Origin: Sanderia malayensis
Lineage: Eukaryota > Cnidaria > Scyphozoa > Semaeostomeae > Pelagiidae
Direction: 5' to 3'
Assembly (NCBI GenBank): GCA_013076295.1
Contig: RQOL01000855.1
Span: 1,364,001 to 1,428,000 of the forward strand
Length of the DNA stretch: 64,000 bases
A program made the position numbers and the translations under genes. A model generated the notes under the pieces. That model worked only from the letters and a program-made list of their open reading frames with translations, ran no database searches and was not told the origin of the DNA. This document shows, piece by piece, positions 53,701 through 64,000 of this stretch (the stretch's first letter is position 1; every line of letters begins with the position of its first letter).

Positions 53701-54998
53701 GCCATGCCCATTCAAATCTCAAAGCTGCCACATCGCATGGAAATCCATGGATGATTAAAACCATTTCCCAAGGTCCCCTTCCACTTGTCTTCGATGCTCC
53801 GCCAGCCTTCCTTCCTGAATTATGCTGCTTTATTCGTCGCTTAGGGTTGACGGTATAACCAATGTACGTTCGTCCTTTGAATGACGGATTCAAGCATAGA
53901 AGCAAATAGACACCGTGAAATTTTCTATTTCCGTTGTACGCTTCTCCCGGGCCATTTTCACTCGTGCATTCATCACTGTCACTCATTTCTTTTCCGGTAG
54001 TTCAGCTGAAAACAATTTATCAAATCGATGTTGAAACTAAATTATTTGTCGAAATAAATTGCCCTTTTTATAACAGCTAAAGTAGCTGGCCTAATCAACA
54101 AGCAGATGACTATAACGAATGTAAATACAAACCTGAAAATGAATACAATTTCCAAAATAACGTCTTTGTTTTCAGTATAAATCACTGCAAACACCAATTT
54201 AGGCCGCCAAAAATTTGAAAACTGAAGGGGGGTGGGAGTGAATTATAAGCGTTAGTTACTCCCACTTTTTCATTCTTTATCTTAAGCCTTTACTGACATT
54301 TCTTCGCAGAATGCAATGAAGCTTTTACTCGATGTTGAAGACCAAATTAAGTCGTCATTATGTAAATACGGTATACAATTTGCATGGGATGATCATCTTG
54401 GAAATTTAAATACATTTATCAGACATCTTGGCTTGGCTTGCTGCATATCTTCCAGGGTTCTTTTTCCTTCTTTGGACGGGGTAAGTTTAATTGTGATGTC
54501 GATGATTATAATTAATTATGTTGTATATAATCTTGTCATGTGGTTTGTTATTTCAATTTTAGAAACCAGAACAGCAAAGAATTCTCCAAAAATTCAACTT
54601 AAAATCAAGTCGAGGTATAATTATATGATGATATGATAATTATGATAATCATATGATAATATATTCGAGAACAAAAGGTTGGATGTTGTATTGAACAGGA
54701 GTTATTAATTTTTATCAGGAAGTACAACAAAGAAGCAAGGCTATGAAATAACATCTTTTCAACAATTTGGAATCTCAGAGGTTAGACTCGTTGATATACC
54801 TTTCTATTTACTTGAGTCTTCAGTACTTTATTCATAAAAACAATTCTGGCATTACGTTATTGTTTACTTATTCATACGAAGGTGGACTTGGTAGAGCAGA
54901 TGACAAAAGCATTGAATTGCATGACTGGCATTGAGAAGCGCCTTCAGAATGGCGAAGATTATAAAGATATCATCCAAAGTTATGAAATCGATAGCTAA
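50791..54998 (+). CDS. Phosphagen (guanidino) kinase homologue, likely inactive, with N-terminal extension
   Basis: Eight exons: 50791-51634, 51710-51890, 52046-52188, 52340-52587, 54310-54480, 54563-54614, 54719-54780, 54882-54998; 605 residues, phases close. Residues 1 to ~250 are a charged, low-complexity extension ([14 protein letters not shown] and similar) with no recognised domain. The remainder follows the arginine/creatine kinase fold: [16 protein letters not shown] (N-domain end), [82 protein letters not shown] and a C-terminal helix. Key residues are lost: the CPTNLGT catalytic-Cys motif reads IRHLGLACC, and the ATP-binding Arg of EEDHLR is Thr. So it is probably a pseudoenzyme. 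A poly(A) signal lies at 55106-55111. Role unknown; the SLX1 gene is nested in intron 4. Confidence 0.85.
52591..53986 (-). CDS. SLX1: Structure-specific endonuclease subunit SLX1 (GIY-YIG), interrupted by a TIR element acting as intron
   Basis: Exons in plus coordinates 53504-53986 (ATG 53986-53984) and 52591-52929; 273 residues, close to human SLX1 (275). The GIY-YIG nuclease spans about 20-105: [29 protein letters not shown] with the catalytic Arg, [14 protein letters not shown], and the metal-binding Glu in [11 protein letters not shown]. The C-terminal RING/PHD-type zinc domain begins CHICGMVD and ends [18 protein letters not shown]1 with SLX4 cuts branched DNA such as Holliday junctions. 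The two exons are separated only by a 587-bp TIR element inserted within the conserved PVH-IPIAYG segment. It is nested antisense in intron 4 of the phosphagen-kinase-like gene, and its stop codon begins four bases after that exon ends. If the element is not spliced out, the gene is broken. Confidence 0.92.
52919..53505. mobile_element. 587-bp MITE with perfect 24-bp TIRs and TA duplication; candidate introner
   Basis: The termini 52919-52942 and 53482-53505 are exact inverted repeats over 24 bases, beginning CCGTATTTCCTCTATTAAGC. TA flanks both ends (52917-52918, 53506-53507). The first third and the right end carry repeated AAGCGCCC and AACCGCCC motifs; the middle is AT-rich and non-coding. 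In SLX1 sense, one end gives donor CC|GTATTT and the other gives acceptor TTAATAG|AGG. Confidence 0.92.
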
Positions 54999-55445
54999 AC
55001 AAAACAATAAGTTACGTGCACATGCAAAATACACAATGTGATGATAATAAGAGTGTGGCTTGAATATATGCTTAGATAATTATGTACGTATAATTCAAAC
55101 GACGTAATAAAACATATGCAGAACAAATGGCTTGTTTGTGAAATGATTAATTGGTCATAGTTGGTTGAGCAATTGAATTATGGGATTGAATGAGAGATAT
55201 TTTCAATTCTTCTGAATATTTTCTGAATTCGCTAATCCAGAAAAATAATAGGCAAGAGCAATACGTGTAAGCATGCTTATGGTGACAATTTCATTCTTGG
55301 TTACCTATACGAAGATTTATAGGCGAATCTTCGCCGTTTGGAGTTGATATGAGCGGTTGAAAAGAAAAGGTTCGAAGTATAAATTCAAAACGAGTCAAAA
55401 TGGTGATATAGTGTAGCTACGACAATTTATAAAGCTTGAATAATT
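54999..55445. other. Intergenic region between phosphagen-kinase-like and K2P-like genes
   Basis: No gene seen. It holds the AATAAA at 55106-55111 and the upstream region of the next gene. Confidence 0.5.
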
Positions 55446-57737
55446 ATGAAGAAAATCAAGCTGCCATCTGCATTGCTGAGGATTGTCCTTCTGATTGCAC
55501 TTTTCCATGTTTATGTTGCTTTGATGTCGCTGATATTTCAATCTTTGGAAAAGTTTAATGGAAATGATAATAAAGTTATAAATGAGAAATTTGTGCAAGC
55601 AGTCAAGCTTGTTAAAGCTGAATCGAAAACAAAGAGTGACGAAGTTTTGGCAAAGAAATTAAGACAAGCATTGGATGAAAAGTTTTTGAAAGACAGCATT
55701 GGATTACAAACTATAGAGGATTCATACATATACACGCTGACGTCATCCGTTATTCTAGGTAAGTGAATTATAATATTATCTTCATGGAATAAAGGTCTAA
55801 ATTAAGTGTTTTATGGTTAGACACAAGTGTCTGGAGTTGATAATTATTGAACGGCAAGGAAGAGAGGTAATCAAAATGAGAATTCTTTTTAATATCTATT
55901 CTACCGTACTAATTGTACCTGCTTGGTGTATATTGATTGGTTATTAATTTCCGTTACTTGTCTTCAGTTAAACGTTTTTTGTTAAAAAAATATCAAAATG
56001 AGAAGCTATCAAGTGACCACTTCTATTGTATTGGTCATAGTCTACTAATCAAGAGATATTTTCCGATATAAAAATATTACAAAAGACTTGTTATGCAGTA
56101 GGACGGACGATTCGAATCCAATTAAGTTCAATAGCATAGCATGGCGACATTTGTTCGCCCTCGCAAACGCAGCGCATTAGCAGAACCAGAAAGGATGATT
56201 TGTGTCATATACAATGGAAAATAGTAGCATAGCAGCAAGAGTGTTTAAGAAATAACGAAAATTTCTTCCTCATTTCTAATATACGTGAGAAACGTCTATA
56301 AAATGAAGAGGTCATTGATTCTGAATTATACTCTAATTAGTGAAATAAGCGTTTAATTGGCCACGTGGAATACAAGACCTCAGCTGATTAATATCAATAC
56401 ATTCGTTTACACTTCAGAAGTATTTAATCATGCAACGAACGTGGTTAAGGCCAGATGCTCGAAATAAATAAATGTCAATAGTTCCCTCGGCTTAAGTGGT
56501 CAAACAATTAAATTGAAAAGGAAGCATGATGCATGGCGTTGAAATTTCTTTGTTTAACGATTTGGAATTTTTATTATATTTTTCAGGGAACAGTGGATTT
56601 GAATTGACAACTTGGCAATCAAGATTATTCTACATATTTACAATTCCGTTTGGCTTTGCCCTTTACGTTATCATAATAATTTCATTGGCTTATCACATCC
56701 GAAATGCAATGCAGGCGTGCGTTACGTTGATTGAGAAGAAAGATGTTTCTGAAATATCATTGGTCAATTCAAAAATCCTTGCAATTTCATTGGCCACTTG
56801 CTTTTGCGTCCTTCAAATCTGCGTCGTCGCTGTATTATTCAGAAATCGCAGTTATCTTTACGGCTTGTATCTTTCTATGGATCTGCTGACATTTATTGGA
56901 AACGAGACAATACTTGAACGAGGCCAAGCACCCAAAGTTTATTACTCACTTCTACTTGGTTTCTATTTAATGCTGCTTCACAGCGTCCTCTTTACAACGA
57001 TAGCAAGCTTCTGCCACGCATGGAAAGAAATATGCAATGTGTATTCTCAACGTAGGCGTCAGATCAGTTTTTTTCAACCCAAAACTGAGCCAGTCTCACA
57101 AGATTACAAAGAAAAACTGCTCGCCTCGTTTGAGAGCTATAGCTCTAGTACTGTACATGCAAACGAGGCTGTTGATGACGTATACTTTCCACAATTTCAT
57201 GAGAATGAAAATGATTTTCTTTTCTCGGATGGTCTTCAAATTGCCGATGAGCCTTACGAAAGGCGAGAAAGTCACTTTTCTGAGATATTCAATGCACAGA
57301 AGAACAATTTCGAGCCAATAGAAGAAGGAATGGAGTATTGTGATGCTAATGTTGTGGAAGTATCATCCGAGAAAGCTGTGGAGAACAGTTCTGACAACAA
57401 AGAAGTGGATAGCAGCATAGAATCATTCTTAGAGGAAAAGGATGTTTTGCAAAACAAGCACCCAAGAGAAGAAATGGTTTATTATTTCAATGAGAGGGAT
57501 TTGAAACCAAAACACGAAGATGTAGAGAGATTATTAACGGAAAGTCGAGGTAATAGTCCAAGGGCAAGCACGGTAAGTCTGCCATCTAGTTATACTAATA
57601 TAAGCCTAAATGACTGGGGGAGTGACGATGATTATTATGACTTCGAAGACGAAACTTTATCAGCAACAAAAGTTGAAGAAGATTTGGATTCAACTTTGCT
57701 TGAGGAATCAAATAGCACAATAATTACGCAGAAATAG
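55446..57737 (+). CDS. K2P (two-pore) potassium-channel-like protein lacking canonical selectivity filters
   Basis: Two exons, 55446-55758 and 56587-57737, joined at a split Gly codon; 487 residues. Four hydrophobic spans fit TM1-P1-TM2-TM3-P2-TM4: LRIVLLIALFHVYVALMSLIFQSLE (residues 10-34) ends like K2P TM1, and a helical cap-like segment follows. Then come TLTSSVILGNSGFELTTW where P1 should be, FYIFTIPFGFALYVIIIISL (TM2), ISLATCFCVLQICVVAVLF (TM3), MDLLTFIGNETI where P2 should be, and a final span. The single intron falls in the Gly of the P1 filter, the position of the conserved K2P intron. TxGYG and TxGFG are absent, so K+ selectivity or conduction is doubtful. The last ~200 residues are an acidic cytoplasmic tail (DDDYYDFEDE). 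Poly(A) signal at 57751-57756. Homology is inferred from layout and intron position. Confidence 0.6.
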
Positions 57738-58861
57738 CTCTTTATTTATAAATAAAAGAGTTGATAGGATATAGGATAGAAATAAGGTTTTAACTTTCCA
57801 CGCATATTTTCAACATTTAGCAAGTATAATATAAGCATATATCTACATGATGAACAAATTAAATTAATACTGTGACATCTTCGGAAAAACATGTTTCGCG
57901 CGCTTTGAAGGTCACGTGGTGTCTCGACAGAGGCCGCAGCGTGCGCTACGCAACGTAGATGATTTTCAAAAATATGCAAATTTCCAAATCGTTTTATATA
58001 ATTAATTTTCGCACTAAAACAACAACCTATGCGACAATAACTTTCTGCTTCTTTTTATAAATAAAAGCTGTCTTAATAGCATGCTTCCTTGTGTTATCTT
58101 ACTAAACATGATTACTATTTAACTAAACAGAGTTAAATTTCCAAATTCGTAGTTCTAAAATAAATGTGACTGCATATCTACCTATCCCATGATTAACAAC
58201 TAAAATTATATAAAAGTCTTCCTCATTTATTAGCACAAGAACATATCAATACATTATTTTACGAGTTCTATCATTGTCATTACCCAACTGTATATACAGC
58301 ACTGCGTCCAGAGTCGGCCTATGTATCTATTTGTCACAATTTTATCCATACTAAAGAAGAATTTGTCTCAAAGCCTCCATGAAAACAAGAGCTACCTTAC
58401 AAACCTTAAAGAACCAATATAAAACAGAATACAACTATCCTAATAAACATAGTTATCAAAATGTTCATCAAGAACAACCAACTCAAGCTAAACCTACCTC
58501 AACAAGGTAAAAAAATATATGCAGCCTCAATGAAAATCTTAAACATCAATTGTCCAATCTCATCCATCGAATAAATCAGAGGAAAAGCTAAAAAAGAAAA
58601 TAAATTGCTTAGATGAGTATAGAATCTTACAATTTTGCATCAAAATACAAAAAAATGAAAAGAGAGAAAAGACTAGAACCAATGCAGTTAAAAATGTTAA
58701 CATACTTAATGAAAGATGCAATAATGAGGTTTACATCTATAAATATAAAAATGAGACTTTCTTGGAATGTTTTCCAAATCAGCTGGCATATAACTAAAAT
58801 TAAAGAAAAAGAGCTGTCTACAAACAAATAATTGCAAGAAAACAATTGGTTCGTTTGTGGT
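57738..58861. other. AT-rich intergenic region
   Basis: Over 1.1 kb with only short AT-driven open frames (for example about 58613-58831). No gene, repeat array or RNA recognised. Confidence 0.6.
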
Positions 58862-59676
58862 TTATAGATTCAGATTTGAAAGTTTGGGAATTGTAAATAC
58901 ATACCCTGGATCACAAACAGTTTGCATTTCAGGTTTTTCCTCATTCTCAACATCCATACTTTCACATGTTCCCACAGCATCAGTTTCCATTACAGCTTTC
59001 TCCGAAGTTTCGTGATGCAGAAATGATGTTGTCATATGAGTAACCATAGAGTTACAAATCAAATTGCTACTCTTCTCTTCAATCATTTTCAATTCTTCCT
59101 TTGGTTCAGTTGTATCTGGCAAAAATTCGTCATGTTTTGACACTCTTGCTCGCTTCTAAAATATAAAATTCATCGCCTATCAATATGAATAAAACTCGAC
59201 ATTTTAATTACATGTTTACATATTTAAACATAAACAATCGCAAGTCAAACCTGGTCGGTTGGTCGAAAATCAAGCTCTTGTATTTCAAAATTTCCCGCGT
59301 CAAAAGAATTATCTTTTCTCTTCAAATTTTTCACGTAAAGGTCGTTATTCCCAGGAAAATCTTTTAAAAATCCACTTCCATTAACAAATTCTGGCTGTTG
59401 TGCAAATGGGTGCGAAGCATGATTTCCAAATAGACTACTTTGAGGCATTTTAACAAAATTATCTTTAAATATATAGTTAGGCCCGTAATCGTATCCTCTC
59501 TTGGTTGGTAACCTCAAAAAATGTTTCAATAAATATTCTTTCACACTCTGTAGTCTTCTTTGGGTAATATCCTTCACGAGGTTATACTGATTCAAAAAGA
59601 CACAATTAAAATGTTGATAGGATTGTGTGGTGAAAAGATGAACGACGGTTGTATAAAGTGGCGTGCTCACGATCAT
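58862..59676 (-). CDS. Unrecognised protein with nuclear-type basic motif, two exons
   Basis: Exons in plus coordinates 59251-59676 and 58862-59155; phases join at TDQ|KRARVSKHDEF; 239 residues. I do not recognise it. The N-terminal part is helical and basic (DITQRRLQSVKEYLLKHFLR), the middle has aromatic- and Asn-rich short motifs (SSLFGNHASHPFAQQPEFVN), and the second exon is acidic (EPKEELKMIEEKSS, DVENEEKPEM). KRAR and KNLKRK could be nuclear signals. A GT donor inside the second exon at about 58903 (GTATGT) could instead lead to further exons I could not find, so the C-terminus is uncertain. A later in-frame ATG (MPQSSLFGN) is an alternative start. Confidence 0.55.
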
Positions 59677-59862
59677 ATGAACAACAGAAAAGAAATAACA
59701 AAACAAATCACTAGTACTATTTTATCTTTCATAAATCAAAACAAAGAAAGCCGACATGAAAGACAATAAACATAACGTGACCGTCTTCAATATCACGCGA
59801 GCAACGCAGATACACGCGGGATATCTAAAACTTCAAACCGAGACACCGTGGATATCATACGT

Positions 59863-60700
59863 CATTGTACGTCATTAATCCTCCTGCGCAGTAGCTTATA
59901 TATGCTGCTGCGCATGCACACCCACCTTTAGGCCTCACTAACCCTAACCCTAACCCCTAACCCTAAGCCTCACACCAAACACTGTAGCCATCATTACGTC
60001 ATTAATCCTCCTGCGCAGTACCTCATATATGTTACTGCGCATGCACGCCCACCTTTAGGCCTCACTAACCCTAACCCTAACCCCTAACCCTAACCCTAAG
60101 CCTCACACCAAACACTGTGGCCATCATTACGTCATTAATCCTCCTGCGCAGTAGCTTATATATGCTACTGCGCATGCACACCTACCTTTAGGCCTCACTA
60201 ACCCTAACCCCTAACCCTAAGCCTCACACCAAACACTGTGGCCAGCATTACGTCATTAATCCTCCTGCGCAGTACCTCATATATGTTACTGCGCATGCAC
60301 GCCCACCTTTAGGCCTCACTAACCCTAACCCTAACCCGTAACCCTAACCCTAAGCCTCTCACCAAACACTGTGGCCATCATTACGTCATTAATCTTCCTG
60401 CGCAGCACCTCATATATGTTACTGCGCATGCATGCCCACCTTTAGGCCTCACTAGCCCTAACCCTAACCTGTAACCCTAACCCTAAGCCTCACACCAAAC
60501 ACTGTGGCCATCATTACGTCATTAATCCTCCTGCGCAGTACCTCATATATGTTACTGCGCATGCACGCCCACCTTTAGGCCTCATTAGCCCTAACCCTAA
60601 CCCTAACCTTTACCCCAACCCTGATCCTCACACCAGACGCTTTTGATATCAATACGTCATAGATTCTTCTGCGCAGAAGCCTCTGTAGGTTACTGCGCAA
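59863..60700. repeat. Tandem array (about 7 units, ~120-135 bp) containing CCCTAA telomere-like tracts and a palindrome
   Basis: Each unit has TACGTCATTAATC, then CTGCGCAGTA...TACTGCGCATGCA (an inverted repeat around TATATAT), then CCACCTTTAGGCCTCACTAA, two to five CCCTAA or CCCCTAA repeats, then AAGCCTCACACCAAACACTG. Units start near 59867, 59993, 60126, 60248, 60380, 60517 and 60652, the last degenerate. The array ends just before CWF19L1. Confidence 0.9.
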
Positions 60701-60856
60701 CCCAAACTCACCCCACCTTTCTTCAATCTGATTTAGTAGCAGTTGAGTCAATATCAATTGATGTTATTTTAGGTTGCAATCTGCAGAAAAACATTAAACA
60801 CGTAAGCTCAAAATTAAGGTTTGTTTTGTTGGCTTGCTTCCCCAGGCTGATGGAGG

Positions 60857-63800
60857 ATGGCTGACCAATCCAAGATGTACGTTTTCTTTTAACTACTTGA
60901 ATTAAATTATAGTAGGCCCTGCACGTGTGCACTGAGGGGGGAGTGGCATGTAATTTTTCATTTTCAGTTTTTATCGACCTCAAATTCTCTCTTTTCATTT
61001 CGCAAGATTGTTTTGTGGAAGCGCTAAGGGTCAACTTAGAAAGTTTTTCAAGAAGATTTCTAGTATTCACAAGAAGAATGGTCCTTTTGAGGTAAAGAAT
61101 CTTCTTATATCATAAATACACTTTATTTGTAACTTTATAGAGTCATTTGGGTTGTCTATCAAAAGTCTTAAATAACCATTTGGGTTTTAATTATTCTTCA
61201 TTTTTCATATAGGCTGTAGTTTGTCCTGGCCAGTTTTTTGAAGTATCAGATTCCTGTGAAAAGGAGTGGAAAGAATGCTGTGATGGAATTATTAAGGGTA
61301 TTTTTACTTATTTATTGTTCTTACAAAGACTTTATATTATGAAAATCTACTTTATTTTATCTGAAACAGGCAGCCTTGATTAGTTAGTATTTTAGTTACT
61401 TTAAATACACTGTTGCTTTTGTATGATTAAGATTTCTTTTTTTTTCAGCACCCCTGCCTGTCTATATATTAGGGCCCATATCAAAAGATGAGCTCATGTT
61501 TTATAAAGATATGAAAGATGATGGTGGTGAACTTGCAGAAAATATTACGTACCTTGGTGAGCTTCCATTGTTTTGAACATGCAGTCCCCAGCATCATAAC
61601 GTATATCTGTATAAACTTATCCGAGTTATCCAAGATTCAAGTTATTGGAGGGGAGGGGAGGGGTAGAATTATCAGGATTTCACAATGGATAAAGCTAGAT
61701 GATATATGTGCATTTATTTTTCCTTCTCCGTCTATTGCCAGGAAAGCAAGGTATTTACACATTTATGTCTGGCATAAAGATTGCTTATATAAGTGGTGAG
61801 CAGTATACTGCAAGCAACAAAACAAGCCACACATTTCAAAAGTCAGACATTGCAGTCTTGTTAAAGAGGGTGAAAGAAGATGAAAAGTTCATTGGCGTTG
61901 ATATTTTATTAACTTCAGTCTGGCCCAAAGACGTCACACAATATACAAGATCAAAGGTAAGTAAAATAACTAGTTTAGATGTCCACTTTATGCCCTACCG
62001 AATCCAAGTCTATGCCTGAATGAAATTTCATATCTTTGTAATTGAATACTACTTGTTTTATTATTTAGTTTGATGTTTCAAATGCATCCAGCCTTTTATC
62101 AATGTGTGCTTCTACTTTAAAACCAAGATACCATTTATCATGTCACGAAGATTATCACTTTGAAAGACCACCTTATCGGTACGTCATGTGTCAAATGTTA
62201 AATGATGCCACTCTTCATCTTTTCAAAATTTATTTTTATTTTGAAAATTGTCAATTCCTTTGTCTCTTCCTAGAAATCATCAAGTTTTGGTCGGAAAGCA
62301 AGAACATGTCACTAGATTTATCAGTCTTGCTCCATTCTTGAATAAAGATAATAAAAAGGTGCCATTTTATTTCATGCCAACTGTACCTCATACATACATA
62401 CATACTTACATACATACATACATACATACATACCATACATACATACATACATACATACATTCATACATTTTTCGCTAGCCTTTCTTTTCTTGAATTCTCC
62501 AATGCCTCTTGATATTTTTCTGAATACTTGCCTCCATATTTTCATTGCAGTACATATATGCGTTCAGTCTTTCTCCGATTTCTCTAATTGATCGACAAGA
62601 ATTGGTCAACCAACCCGAAGACACGACAGAATTTCCCTACAAAAAAGCCATCGCTTCACGTGACGAGCAACAAGATTCAAGTCAAGTAAAGCTTTTTCTC
62701 TCCTTTCATCTGCTTGTTTTCCCAAATCTTTCTTCCTTTTATTCAACCATTTTGTTTTATTCCAGAAAGATGCTCAACAGTTCTTCTTTGATCAAAAGAA
62801 ACTGAACGAATCAAAAAAGCGTAAACATGGTATATGCAATTTTAAAAGCCTCTGATTTACCTTTGATTTTCACTTCTTCGTTTCCATAAGAGCTCTCTCC
62901 TACATCTCGGTTTCTCTTGTTGAGAAGCATTCATTTGAAACATCATTTATCATCAGTTAATTATAATTCTCTTTCTTTAGATTTCTCCGGCGCTGACGGG
63001 AAACGAAAACAACCAAAGGGACCACGTATGTAGGCTTTTTTTCGAAAAATCCTTTTTAATGTTTGTTACAAGTTGTTTTGAAACCAACGTTATTCATTTC
63101 TGTTACATCACGTTTTCAGCCGCTCTGACTGGTCCTTGCTGGTTCTGTCTTGGAAGTCCGCAAGTTGAAAAACATCTTGTCATAAGTGTTGGGAATTTGG
63201 TAATAAAATTACCTTAATCTATTGATTTCTTGATTATATGAAAGCTTTATTGTTCATGATGAAATCTGAACGATACTGTATTGTGTATTCTGTTTTGCAG
63301 ACATATCTAGCTTTGGCAAAAGGTGGTCTTACTCCCGACCATGTGCTAATATGTCCAATTCATCATTACAATTCCACCGTTGTTTTACCAGAGGTCAGAA
63401 AATACAATCCTGTTTATTATCGTTTTTATTCATTTCATTGAAGTAGAAATGTTAATCTTTCATGAATGTCAACGACGTTTTAAATAATTTTGAAATTTAA
63501 TTCTTTTTAGGAATCTCTAATGGAACTGGAAAAGTATGTCCTGCTTTTGAAGTTTCTAAGGTTTTTGGCTATTTTACTTTTGCTTATTTATTGTTAGCTG
63601 TTTTTTGTACTTTGGCATTCAGATACAAGCAGAGTTTGCGAAAGATGTTTAAGAAGCAAGGAATGTCTTTGGTTATATTTGAACGCAACTTCTATACACA
63701 ACATCTACAGCTTCAGGTTTGTTCGAATCAGCAGTCACTGCGGCATGAAATTCTATTACTGCATTACTATTACACGTGCTAGCAGAAGGACTTATTCTGA

Positions 63801-63935
63801 TCATTGTGTGACGTTTTTTAGGCTGTTCCGATTCCAAAAGATAAGATCGGAGAAGCAAAAGAAAGCTTTATGGCTTACGGACAACTACAAAACCTGGAAC
63901 TGAACGAAATTCCAGAAGAAGAAGATCTTCAGCAG
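60857..63935 (+). CDS. CWF19L1: CWF19-like protein 1 (Drn1-type debranching cofactor), 3' end beyond window
   Basis: Fifteen exons in window: 60857-60876, 61007-61091, 61213-61297, 61449-61556, 61742-61956, 62069-62178, 62274-62358, 62551-62685, 62766-62829, 62981-63025, 63120-63199, 63301-63393, 63511-63533, 63623-63716, 63822-63935; all phases close. The N-terminal metallophosphoesterase-like part reads [53 protein letters not shown], and [10 protein letters not shown]. The CwfJ C-terminal domain reads [41 protein letters not shown] (HIT-like) and [18 protein letters not shown]19L1/Drn1 associates with late spliceosomes and the lariat debranching enzyme. The window ends at TTCCAG, an acceptor, so the next exon begins at the following base. 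ATG 60857 is preceded by an overlapping short upstream ATG at 60850. Confidence 0.96.
62388..62466. repeat. (CATA)n microsatellite
   Basis: About 80 bases of TACA/CATA repeat in the CWF19L1 intron between exons 7 and 8. Confidence 0.95.
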
Positions 63936-64000
63936 GTTACTTTGATCAAATTCAACCATCAGATAAATTAGTTTCAATGTCAATAATTTTAATGTTCCAG

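Overview
The window is nuclear DNA from an AT-rich, intron-dense, compact invertebrate metazoan. Genes are split by GT-AG introns of roughly 100-500 bases, intergenic gaps are short, interstitial repeats are of the TTAGGG type, and a tRNA-derived SINE and several TA-flanked MITEs are present. The gene set (CatSper-type channel, cysteine string protein, synaptojanin, perilipin, PINX1, U1C) fits an animal. The sequence alone does not separate tunicate, cnidarian, sponge or other marine invertebrate. All coordinates are mine by eye; where I list exons, the reading frames close exactly across the joined exons unless stated.

Layout. 1-8729: a long minus-strand leucine-rich-repeat gene of small symmetric exons running off the left edge. 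8730-14375: gene-poor, with a TIR element and a 16-unit 184-bp satellite array. 14376-18236: cysteine string protein (DNAJC5) and an intronless flavin polyamine oxidase (plus). 18996-26696: perilipin-like and dihydropyrimidinase/CRMP-like genes (minus). 28212-31288: U1C (minus) and PINX1 (plus), head to head. 31554-36006: CatSper4-like sperm channel (minus). 36476-44480: synaptojanin (plus), head to head with the channel. 44781-45801: an MsrA whose catalytic cysteine codon is TGA, most likely selenocysteine. 46162-50404: ten-finger C2H2 protein (minus). 50791-54998: a phosphagen-kinase homologue with lost catalytic residues (plus), with the SLX1 nuclease gene nested in one intron on the other strand. 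55446-57737: a K2P-like membrane protein without a normal selectivity filter. 58862-59676: unrecognised minus gene. 59863-60700: tandem array rich in CCCTAA. 60857-64000: CWF19L1 (plus), running off the right edge.

Most striking points. (1) A 587-bp TIR element sits inside a conserved SLX1 motif. Its own termini supply a splice donor and acceptor that would remove it, leaving an in-frame 15-nt insertion: an apparent transposon-born intron (introner). (2) MsrA has an in-frame TGA exactly at the redox-active position, and the frame closes perfectly through it. (3) A phosphagen-kinase pseudoenzyme carries a ~250-residue N-terminal extension. (4) A K2P-fold protein keeps the hallmark intron position but not the TxGYG filter. 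The genes do not form one pathway; they are mostly conserved housekeeping, membrane-trafficking and sperm or ciliary functions in a repeat-seeded neighbourhood.
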